A stretch of DNA of 12,686 bases from CBDVBD01 sp965372135 (lineage in GTDB: Bacteria > Electryoneota > RPQS01 > CBDVBD01). The translations under genes were made by a program, and so were the position numbers. The notes under the pieces were generated by a model. The model saw only the letters and a program-made list of their open reading frames with translations, did no database searches and was not told where the DNA came from. Position 1 is the first letter of the stretch. Each line of letters starts with the position of its first letter. The DNA lies in NCBI GenBank assembly GCA_965372135.1, contig CBDVBD010000089.1:1-12686 (forward strand). Direction: 5' to 3'. Positions 7,631 through 12,686 of the stretch are shown one piece after another.

Positions 7631-8090
7631 GGAATTTATCATGCATGGATTATTGAGAATTTCGGAAGCGGCGTCGATTGCTTTACATGCAATGGTGCTG
7701 CTTGCGACGGAGCCGGACCGATTGTTTTCCAACCGGGAAATCGCTTCCTTGCTAAAGGTGTCGGAGGCGCATCTGTCCAAGGTTCTACAGCGATTGAATA
7801 AGGCAGGTTATGTGTCTTCGATTCGGGGCGCCAAAGGTGGATTTAGGCTGCGGAACGGGAATGGAAACGTGTCAATGGGTGAAGTAATGACGGTGATCGA
7901 TGGACCAATATCCAATTCGAACTGCTTGTACGAATCTGCGGTGTGTGACGGTACTAATTGTATTTTTGGGGATTTGTTGGAGGTGGTGAACCAACAGGTG
8001 AATTCCTATTTGATGAACACGAAACTTACAGAATTGTCAACCATATTTCAAAAGAGGTTTACGGATGCAGAGAGAAATAATCATCATTGA
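7629..8090 (+). CDS. Rrf2 family transcriptional regulator, probable Fe-S sensor
   Basis: 153 residues, the usual Rrf2 length. The N-terminal winged helix is clear: SEAASIALHAMVLLA, then NREIASLLKVSEAHLSKVLQ as recognition region and GYVSSIRGAKGGFRL as wing, a classic Rrf2 signature. Three cysteines, C99, C106 and C111 (spacing x6 and x4), lie where IscR and NsrR bind their cluster, so an Fe-S or redox signal is likely. The ATG at 7629 lies directly downstream of the promoter without a Shine-Dalgarno site; an ATG at 7641 (MHGLLRIS) is an equally plausible start and closer to relatives. The 3' end overlaps the ferredoxin-like gene by 26 nt, so that gene is almost certainly its operon partner. 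The inducing signal (NO, oxygen, iron or sulfur status) is not readable from the sequence. Confidence 0.9.
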   Translation: MEFIMHGLLRISEAASIALHAMVLLATEPDRLFSNREIASLLKVSEAHLSKVLQRLNKAGYVSSIRGAKGGFRLRNGNGNVSMGEVMTVIDGPISNSNCLYESAVCDGTNCIFGDLLEVVNQQVNSYLMNTKLTELSTIFQKRFTDAERNNHH

Positions 8091-8835
8091 CGAAGAAAAG
8101 TGCGACGGCTGCGGATTGTGCGTTCCGGCATGTCATGAAAGAGCGATCCAGATGGTCGATGGGAAAGCGAAGTTAGTGAGTGAAATTTACTGCGACGGGT
8201 TGGGCGACTGTCTTGGGGAATGCCCACAAGGAGCAATAACGATGGAGACAAGGGAGGCGGAAGATTTTAATGAAGCTGCGGTGGAACAGCATTTGGCGAA
8301 GTTAGAAGCGCAAGAAGCAGTTACCGAAGCAAAGCAGGTGGTGCAATCGCAGCCTGCATTTGGCGGTTGTCCCGGCTCGGCGGCACGTACAATAGAGAGG
8401 GAGGCTCCAGTTAGCACGGCAGTTCAGGAATCCGAATCTGCACCTTTGCAGTCTCATTTAGCCAATTGGCCGGTACAGATAATGCTGGCACCGGTGCAGG
8501 CACCGTATTTTCAGGGCGCGAAGTTATTAATTGCGGCGGATTGTGTCCCGTTTGCCTATGCGGATTTCCACCGGAAGTTCGTGGAAGGGCGGACGGTGAT
8601 TGTGGGTTGTCCCAAGTTGGATGATGCGGAATTTTATATCGAAAAACTGACTAAGCTTTTTCAAGGTAACGACTTACAATCCATCGAACTACCGATCATG
8701 GAAGTGCCGTGCTGTTCCGGTTTGGTGCAAATTGTCCGGTCAGCGCTGGCTGCATCGGGGAAGAAGATTCCGTTGACGGTATCAGTGATTGGCATCCGTG
8801 GTGATTTGGGCGAAACCACGGAGTTTAATGTGTAA
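8065..8835 (+). CDS. 4Fe-4S ferredoxin-type protein with C-terminal cysteine domain
   Basis: 256 residues, cytoplasmic. The N-terminal ferredoxin domain has C13-x2-C16-x2-C19-x3-C23 and a second set C43-x5-C49-x3-C53-P (CDGLGDCLGECPQGAI). A linker with Glu/Ala-rich sequence leads to GGCPGSAAR. The C-terminal domain has LLIAADCVPFAYADFHRKF, then VGCPKLDDAEFYIEKL and MEVPCCSGL, conserved cysteine motifs of a family seen in anaerobes, often near Rrf2 regulators or hybrid-cluster protein genes. Electron transfer or redox-stress defence is likely, but no reaction is established that I can name. The ATG at 8065 has AAGAGG at 8052-8057, seven bases upstream, inside the Rrf2 gene. A strong terminator follows, so the operon ends here. 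Confidence 0.88.
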   Translation: MQREIIIIDEEKCDGCGLCVPACHERAIQMVDGKAKLVSEIYCDGLGDCLGECPQGAITMETREAEDFNEAAVEQHLAKLEAQEAVTEAKQVVQSQPAFGGCPGSAARTIEREAPVSTAVQESESAPLQSHLANWPVQIMLAPVQAPYFQGAKLLIAADCVPFAYADFHRKFVEGRTVIVGCPKLDDAEFYIEKLTKLFQGNDLQSIELPIMEVPCCSGLVQIVRSALAASGKKIPLTVSVIGIRGDLGETTEFNV

Positions 8836-8861
8836 ATAACTAATTTGGTGGGGGCAAAGAT

Positions 8862-8907
8862 GAGTCGGGAACCATAAAGATTATCAATGGTTCCCGACTC
8901 TTTTTTT
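8862..8907 (+). terminator. Strong Rho-independent terminator of the Rrf2-ferredoxin operon
   Basis: A perfect 14-bp stem (8862-8875 with 8887-8900; GAGTCGGGAACCAT and its complement), an 11-nt loop and seven T's at 8901-8907. Confidence 0.95.
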
Positions 8908-8935
8908 GGACTGCGCAGATATTTTGCTATATAAT
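8907..8935 (+). promoter_or_regulatory. Candidate promoter upstream of the MFS gene
   Basis: A perfect TATAAT at 8930-8935 with a weaker -35 TGGACT at 8907-8912, 17 nt apart, just after the terminator. A second candidate, TTGACA at 8963-8968 with TATCTT at 8986-8991 (17-nt spacer), lies downstream. Both point to an MFS start later than 8963. Confidence 0.45.
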
Positions 8936-9055
8936 TTATAGTATTACTACCCATGAATTATCTTGACAAATGCATTGGGATTTGTTATCTTTGGGGAACA
9001 AATTCGTTTATTCATGGTCTGCTGCACGTTAGGTAGGAACACAAGGATAGCAATT

Positions 9056-10279
9056 TTGCCGGGATCGGGAATTCATCGCAGGATTTTTCAGAATCGGAAT
9101 TTGACACTGCTGTGGCTGGGACAGATGTTCAGCCAGAGCGGGGACTCCATCTACCTGATCGGGCTCTTATGGCTGGTGTTGGAATTGTCGGGGTCGGAAT
9201 CGGTGACGGGATTAGTGGCGATGTCATCGTACCTGCCGGCGGTGTTGTTTTCGTTGTTCGCCGGCGTGGCGGCTGACCGACGGGACCGGCGCCGGATTAT
9301 GTTAAGCGCTGATGCGGCACGGGTGATTTTGGTGCTGATGGTGCCAGTTTCGGCGGCGGTGGGGGTGCTCAGTCCATTGTTTTTGGCGATCAATGCGTTT
9401 GCGATTGCGATTACCGCCACATTTTTCAATCCGGCACGGGATGCGATGGTTCCGCAGATTGTCCCAACGGAAGGGCTTTTGCGAGCCAATTCGCTGATTC
9501 AGACATCGTGGCAGTTTTCCCTGCTGTTAGGTCCGGCATTGGCAGGATTGCTGCTCCACTTAGTGGGGAAGATCCATCTGTTTAGCTTCAATTCGTTAGC
9601 GTATGTGGCGTCGTTTGGGTGTGTGCTGCTGATCAGCGTGGGAAAGCGTCAGGTTCGGGAGGTCAAGCGGGGTTTAGGATTGCGGGAAATTACCGAGGGA
9701 TTGAAGTTCGTGGTGGGGCATCGGGTGATTTTCCCGTTGCTGCTGATTACCGTCGTCGATAACCTGTTTATCATGGGACCAGCGATAGTGGGAACGCCGG
9801 TGATGATCAAGCAGGATTTGGGGATGGGGGCGCAGTCCTATGCGTTGATCATGAGTTGTTATGCGGTGGGGATGTTGATCGGCACTGCCGGTATTCTTAC
9901 GTTTGGGGGGCATTTCAAGAAGGGGCAATTGCTGCTGACCGGGATGGTGTTGGATGGGGTAACGTTTGTGCCGTTGTATTTCGTTAAGACGCTTCCGGCG
10001 ATGGCGGCTGTAATCGTGATTCACTCGTTGGCGATTCCGTTGTTGACGGTGATGCGCACCTCGTTGATTCAGGATTTAGTGCCGAGGAATATGACCGGTC
10101 GGGTGTTTGCGTTGGTTAATTTGTCTGTGGTGGGAATGTCGGCGTTGTCGGCAGGAGCGGCTGGATTTGCGATTGCGGCAATGGGCGCGCCGATGGTGTT
10201 TATGTTGATTGGCTTTGGCGGGGGATTGTGCGGGGTGATTGGATTTGTTTTTGCCAAAGCGCTTCGTCAAGCTGCATAA
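9056..10279 (+). CDS. Major facilitator superfamily exporter (MFS_3/EntS-like)
   Basis: About 407 residues with 12 predicted transmembrane helices. The N-terminus FQNRNLTLLWLGQMFSQSGD and the loop between helices 2 and 3, AGVAADRRDRRRIML, are typical of the DHA3/MFS_3 branch (EntS, macrolide-efflux-like); NPARDAMVPQIV and PRNMTGRVFALVNL are further family segments. Such proteins use the proton gradient to export small molecules; the substrate cannot be told. I chose TTG at 9056 because AAGGA lies 8 bases upstream at 9043-9047 and homologues begin near there. An ATG at 9014 is in frame but has no ribosome site, and a TTG at 8963 lies inside a TTGACA box. The gene stands alone between a terminator and the arsR promoter. 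Confidence 0.85.
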   Translation: MPGSGIHRRIFQNRNLTLLWLGQMFSQSGDSIYLIGLLWLVLELSGSESVTGLVAMSSYLPAVLFSLFAGVAADRRDRRRIMLSADAARVILVLMVPVSAAVGVLSPLFLAINAFAIAITATFFNPARDAMVPQIVPTEGLLRANSLIQTSWQFSLLLGPALAGLLLHLVGKIHLFSFNSLAYVASFGCVLLISVGKRQVREVKRGLGLREITEGLKFVVGHRVIFPLLLITVVDNLFIMGPAIVGTPVMIKQDLGMGAQSYALIMSCYAVGMLIGTAGILTFGGHFKKGQLLLTGMVLDGVTFVPLYFVKTLPAMAAVIVIHSLAIPLLTVMRTSLIQDLVPRNMTGRVFALVNLSVVGMSALSAGAAGFAIAAMGAPMVFMLIGFGGGLCGVIGFVFAKALRQAA

Positions 10280-10300
10280 TCAAGATTTCTCATTTTCTTA

Positions 10301-10329
10301 TTGACTTTGATTTTTAATTTGTTTATATT
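10301..10329 (+). promoter_or_regulatory. Sigma70-type promoter of the arsR-hgcA operon
   Basis: TTGACT at 10301-10306, a 17-nt spacer and TATATT at 10324-10329; start of transcription near 10336, about 30 nt before the arsR ATG. Confidence 0.75.
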
Positions 10330-10354
10330 TGCATTGTGACGCAATTGTGCAAAT
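10327..10354 (+). promoter_or_regulatory. Operator-like inverted repeat at the arsR transcription start
   Basis: ATTTGCA (10327-10333) and TGCAAAT (10348-10354) form a perfect 7-bp inverted repeat with a 14-nt centre that also holds TTG...CAA. It overlaps the -10 box and the probable start site, where ArsR repressors usually bind. Autoregulation by the adjacent ArsR is inferred. Confidence 0.55.
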
Positions 10355-10365
10355 AAGAGGATTTA

Positions 10366-10695
10366 ATGAACGACAAGTGTGAGTGTTTGAATATCTCGGA
10401 TGCGATGGAGCCGCGATTTTTTAAGGCGCTGTGTGATCCCAATCGGATTGCGATTCTTGTCCGATTATCGCAGTTATGTGCACCGTGCACGGTGAGTCAG
10501 ATCACGGATTGTTGTTCGGTGGATATTTCTGTGGTGTCGCGGCATTTGGCGGTGCTCAGGGATGCGGGGATTTTGGAATCCCGGAAGCAGGGGAAAGAGG
10601 TGTACTATTCTGTGCGGTATAAGGAATTGGTTACGACATTGCGTTCGATGGCGGATGCGATTGAAGGGTGTTGTGTTCCTCAGGAAGAAAAGTAG
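10366..10695 (+). CDS. arsR: ArsR/SmtB family metalloregulator, cysteine-rich
   Basis: 109 residues, standard ArsR size. FFKALCDPNRIAILVRLSQL opens the fold, and DISVVSRHLAVLRDAGILES followed by KQGKEVYYSV is the recognition helix and wing. Cysteines are unusually many: C5 and C7 (CEC), C23, C38 and C41 (CAPC), C49-C50 at the head of the recognition region, and C102-C103 near the end. ArsR proteins release DNA when thiols bind As(III), Hg(II), Cd(II) or similar ions; several thiol sets are available here, but which ligand is used cannot be told. AAGAGG at 10355-10360 lies five bases before the ATG. It is first in an operon ending in hgcA; ArsR-like regulators next to hgcA are known from other mercury methylators. 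The symbol denotes the family, not a proven arsenic role. Confidence 0.9.
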   Translation: MNDKCECLNISDAMEPRFFKALCDPNRIAILVRLSQLCAPCTVSQITDCCSVDISVVSRHLAVLRDAGILESRKQGKEVYYSVRYKELVTTLRSMADAIEGCCVPQEEK

Positions 10696-10739
10696 GGAAT
10701 TAGTTTTTCGATATTTCACTTGACATTCAGGAGTTCGAA

Positions 10740-10988
10740 ATGACCGATCAGATTAAGATAGGAATCGAATATTGCGGGGAGTGAAACTATATACCAGAAG
10801 CCACCAGTTTGGCGGCTGCGATTAAGGACGAGTTTGACATAGAGGTTGGTTTGATCGAAGGGTACGGCGGGATTTTTCAGGTGGTTGTCAACGGGACGAC
10901 TGTGTATGACAAAGCCGGGAAGCCCGGGAAGCCGGAACCACCAGTTCAAGAAATTCTTACGGAGATTCGGAAATGTATTCAGATGTAA
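10740..10988 (+). CDS. SelW/Rdx-family selenoprotein (in-frame UGA read as selenocysteine)
   Basis: Reading the TGA at 10782-10784 as selenocysteine (U) gives 82 residues: IGIEYCGEUNYIPEATSLAA, then EVGLIEGYGGIFQVVVNG and a Pro-rich KPGKPEPP end. This is the SelW/SelT/SelH-like Rdx family (CXXU proteins): a short thioredoxin-like fold with the redox motif C12-x2-U15, then N-Y-x-P, and the typical GGIFQV strand pair. The reading frame stays open for 67 codons after the UGA, which random DNA or a decaying gene would not explain. AGGAG at 10729-10733 lies six bases before the ATG. A SECIS-like hairpin follows the UGA. The gene starts 44 nt after arsR and overlaps the next gene by 16 nt. Rdx proteins are thought to handle thiol/selenol redox exchange; the partner here is unknown. 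It needs selA/selB/selC/selD elsewhere in the genome. Confidence 0.9.
10799..10817 (+). promoter_or_regulatory. Candidate bacterial SECIS hairpin
   Basis: AGCCACC (10799-10805) pairs with GGCGGCT (10811-10817) with one A·C mismatch, leaving the loop AGTTT. The loop begins 21 nt after the UGA and has a G at its second position, which agrees with the known rules for bacterial SECIS elements (apical loop about 16-37 nt from UGA, G among the first two loop bases). The fold was judged by eye, not computed. Confidence 0.6.
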
Positions 10989-11575
10989 ATAACACTGACA
11001 TCAATGATGACAACTCGTCATGTTGCGGTGACCAGGGAAGTCCGGAAGTTAGTTCGTGTTGTCAGCCTGCACCATCAGCCAGCCGCACCGGGAAATGGTT
11101 AAAGACGGTAATCTTTGCCGGGATAATAGTTGCAGCAGCAGTGATTGTGATAGTGGCACTGCTAAAACCCAGTAGTGGATGGGCATCATTGGAAAGTTTG
11201 GATGGGGCTTTTACCGATCACGAAGTAGTGTTTGTGGTACTTCCTGGGAAAGCGTCACAACCGTCGAAGAATTTAGCAGGAATGATGTCGGCGGTGATAT
11301 CGGAAATTCAGGCAGATGGGGAGCAACCCGGAATAATGATGCTGCAGGAGGATGCCGCAGGGTATGCAGATGTTGTAGATCATTTTGGAATTAAGGAATA
11401 TCCTGCGGTATTGGCATTGAAGAAGGGCTGCAATCAAGCGGTAGTGCAAGGGGATTTTTCTCAAGCAGATCTAATGCAAGCGTATCAAAAGGCGTGTCAG
11501 CCTTGTTTTGGATGTCCTGCGAGCTGTGAAACAGATAGGAGCGGATGTGCAGGAATGGGTAAATCAGGTTCTTAG
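10973..11575 (+). CDS. Membrane-anchored thioredoxin-like protein with vicinal cysteines and C-terminal Cys cluster
   Basis: 200 residues in three parts. The N-terminal 40 residues are polar with two CC pairs (C17-C18 and C29-C30, both in SSCC). One transmembrane helix follows at about 43-65 (VIFAGIIVAAAVIVIVALL), preceded by Arg and Lys, so the N-terminus should be cytoplasmic and the rest periplasmic. The C-terminal part resembles a thioredoxin fold (VVFVVLPGK strand, then HFGIKEYPAVLALKKG with the cis-Pro region), but the usual CXXC at the start of the first helix is absent. At the end lie C175-x2-C178-x2-C181-x3-C185 and C192. Metal or Fe-S binding, or thiol exchange with the CcdA protein next door, is possible; I do not recognise a named family. 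The start overlaps the selenoprotein gene by 16 nt, and the end overlaps ccdA by 29 nt. Confidence 0.8.
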   Translation: MYSDVNNTDINDDNSSCCGDQGSPEVSSCCQPAPSASRTGKWLKTVIFAGIIVAAAVIVIVALLKPSSGWASLESLDGAFTDHEVVFVVLPGKASQPSKNLAGMMSAVISEIQADGEQPGIMMLQEDAAGYADVVDHFGIKEYPAVLALKKGCNQAVVQGDFSQADLMQAYQKACQPCFGCPASCETDRSGCAGMGKSGS

Positions 11576-12242
11576 TTCCGCTGAATTTAGTGCAATAATG
11601 CTCCCGGCGGCGTTTGTGCTTGGATTAATCGGTGCAGTGGGTTCGGCATGTAATATTGCGGTGTTTGCCGCAATTGCCGGATATTCGGGAAGCCGAGAAT
11701 ATCAACAACGCCGTGATGTGTACCTGACCAGTGTTTTTTTCTTGCTGGGAACCGTGGTTGCATTGGCGGCGTTAGGTGCGTTGGTGGGGTATTTCGGACA
11801 AGTATTGGGCGGTCAGTTAGGGCGGTATGGTAAAATATTCGCAGGATTTGTCGCCATACTGTTTGGGATATCGGTGTTAAACCTACTGCCGTTCCGTATG
11901 CCGTCGTTCGACTTTACTAAGAACCGACGAAAGTCCGGATTGATGGGGTCGGCGGTATTTGGATTTGCATTTGGAGGTGCGTCAGTTACGTGTACAATGG
12001 TTTGCTGTGGTGCAATGCTTCCAATCGTATTGGGAGTAGCAGCTATCAAGGGAAATGTAGTGTGGGGCGCGTTGATTATGGCAATGTTTGCGCTGGGATA
12101 CAGCACTCCGTTTGTGTTGGCGATGTTCGGTGTTGGTTTGGGCAAAATATCTCTCTTGGCAAACAAACCAGCAAAACCGTTGCGGTATATTGGTGGTGTT
12201 TTGTTGATTGGGGCTGGTTTTTGGATTCTAACAACGATTTAG
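11547..12242 (+). CDS. ccdA: CcdA/DsbD-type transmembrane thiol-disulfide transporter
   Basis: 231 residues with about six transmembrane helices, the size and layout of CcdA. The first helix holds C35 in GAVGSACNIAVF, and a later helix holds C149, C153 and C154 in TCTMVCCGAM; in CcdA and DsbD a Cys in helix 1 and one in helix 4 form the disulfide that carries electrons from cytoplasmic thioredoxin to the outside. Loops with GKIFAGFVAILFGISVLNL and GYSTPFVLAMFG are also family-like. I chose GTG at 11547 because AGGAG lies five bases upstream (11537-11541); a TTG at 11508 would lengthen it by 13 residues within the upstream gene. It sits between a thioredoxin-like gene and hgcA (15-nt gap), so it probably feeds reductant to a periplasmic partner from this operon. 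The extra CC pair is uncommon in classic CcdA. The gene symbol refers to the family. Confidence 0.85.
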   Translation: MQEWVNQVLSSAEFSAIMLPAAFVLGLIGAVGSACNIAVFAAIAGYSGSREYQQRRDVYLTSVFFLLGTVVALAALGALVGYFGQVLGGQLGRYGKIFAGFVAILFGISVLNLLPFRMPSFDFTKNRRKSGLMGSAVFGFAFGGASVTCTMVCCGAMLPIVLGVAAIKGNVVWGALIMAMFALGYSTPFVLAMFGVGLGKISLLANKPAKPLRYIGGVLLIGAGFWILTTI

Positions 12243-12257
12243 TACAGGTGCGAGGTG

Positions 12258-12686
12258 ATGGAGTCGAATTCGGATAATTCCAGTTGTTGTTCGCCCGTTG
12301 ATACGGAGCAGGAGATTTCCTCTAACAGTGTAAATGAGACGTCTCAATCCCAACGGGTGTTGGGGATGGCGGATGCGCCATGGCTCACGGGGACGGTTCA
12401 GACTCCGGCGGGTCAAGTCCCCAAGGTGGCTACCAGGATCACATTCGGGAATCGGTTGGGAACGTGGAAGGTACGGTGGGGGATTGGGCGGATGCGGTTT
12501 CGTGTGGAACCGGGATTGTATGCGGTGGGGAATCCGACGGCGGAATCATTGGTGATGGTAACGGCAAATTTCAAGTTGAGTTTCGACCGGCTGCGGTCGA
12601 GTTTGGATGGGATCGACGCCTGGATTATGGTACTGGATACCAAGGGGATTAATGTGTGGTGTGCGGCGGGGAAGGGGACGTTCGGG
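12258..12686 (+). CDS. hgcA: HgcA, corrinoid protein of mercury methylation (3' end cut by window edge)
   Basis: 143 codons without stop up to the last base. The cobalamin-binding domain is recognisable: VPKVATRITFGNRLGTWKVR, then VEPGLYAVGNP, VMVTANFKLSFDRLRSSL, DAWIMVLDTKGINVWC and AAGKGTFG. The cap-helix motif N132-V-W-C135-A-A-G-K139 is the diagnostic HgcA signature; the Cys is the lower-axial ligand of cobalt (Cys93 in Desulfovibrio ND132). HgcA, with the ferredoxin HgcB, transfers a methyl group to Hg(II); its C-terminal membrane domain and hgcB must lie beyond the window. Compared with ND132 numbering, the N-terminus is about 40 residues longer and carries a polar tail with DNSSCC (C10-C11). 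The ATG at 12258 follows ccdA by 15 nt, with CAGG at 12245-12248 and GAGG close by as weak ribosome sites. Acetyl-CoA pathway CFeSP subunits are related but lack NVWCAAGK. Confidence 0.95.
   Translation, partial: MESNSDNSSCCSPVDTEQEISSNSVNETSQSQRVLGMADAPWLTGTVQTPAGQVPKVATRITFGNRLGTWKVRWGIGRMRFRVEPGLYAVGNPTAESLVMVTANFKLSFDRLRSSLDGIDAWIMVLDTKGINVWCAAGKGTFG

Noticed and set aside
7490..7801. 103-codon + strand frame before and over the Rrf2 gene
   Set aside because: It begins in dispersed repeat sequence, runs through the promoter and then overlaps the clear Rrf2 frame.
8963..9055. N-terminal extension of the MFS gene from TTG 8963
   Set aside because: That TTG is part of a TTGACA -35-like box, lacks a ribosome site, and the extra residues do not look like MFS sequence.
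10782..10784. TGA as a true stop making a broken SelW-like gene
   Set aside because: The family motif continues across the UGA exactly where Cys or Sec is expected, the downstream frame is intact for 67 codons, and a SECIS-like hairpin is present.
12334..12652. Small + strand frames in other phases over hgcA
   Set aside because: They are Gly- and Arg-rich shadows of the hgcA frame, which matches a known family throughout.
12258..12686. CFeSP (acetyl-CoA pathway corrinoid) subunit instead of HgcA
   Set aside because: The NVWCAAGK motif with the capping Cys is specific to HgcA as far as known; no acetyl-CoA pathway genes are seen nearby.

Overview
The window (12,686 nt, no assembly gap seen) looks like chromosomal DNA from an uncultivated anaerobic Gram-negative bacterium, probably in the FCB superphylum sense (KSB1-, Zixibacteria-, Cloacimonetes- or Marinimicrobia-like). 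Three things suggest this: an LPS or O-antigen style gene cluster, a secreted beta-helix protein ending in a type IX secretion sorting domain of the YPNPFNP type, and anaerobe-type ferredoxin and hgcA genes. The exact phylum is an inference. The + strand is strongly G-rich even across genes coded on the - strand, so the skew probably reflects replication direction rather than coding direction.

Layout. (1) Positions 1-5490 hold surface polysaccharide genes: two GT9 heptosyltransferase-like genes (the first cut by the window edge), a GT2 glycosyltransferase with C-terminal membrane segments, an O-antigen ligase/polymerase-type membrane protein, all on + and overlapping or closely spaced, then a convergent Wzx-type flippase on -. 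(2) Positions 5491-7628 hold a T9SS-sorted parallel beta-helix protein on -, flanked on both sides by intergenic repeat debris. (3) Positions 7583-8907 hold an Rrf2-type Fe-S regulator translationally overlapped with a two-cluster ferredoxin-like protein, with a clear promoter, an operator-like palindrome and a strong terminator. (4) Positions 8930-10279 hold an MFS exporter. (5) Positions 10301-12686 hold a tight operon with its own promoter and operator-like palindrome: a cysteine-rich ArsR regulator, a SelW/Rdx-family selenoprotein with an in-frame UGA, a membrane-anchored thioredoxin-like protein with a cysteine cluster, a CcdA-type thiol transporter, and the 5' part of hgcA, the corrinoid methyltransferase of mercury methylation. 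hgcA is recognised by its NVWCAAGK cap-helix motif, 12 residues before the window ends.

The most interesting content is region 5. Conventional ORF calling would miss the selenoprotein (UGA at 10782-10784) and could miss hgcA, which runs off the edge. Read together, the five genes suggest a metal-responsive module that couples selenol/thiol redox proteins and a transmembrane thiol-electron carrier to HgcA. Identity of the individual families is well supported; the joint function is inference. hgcB is expected just beyond the right edge.
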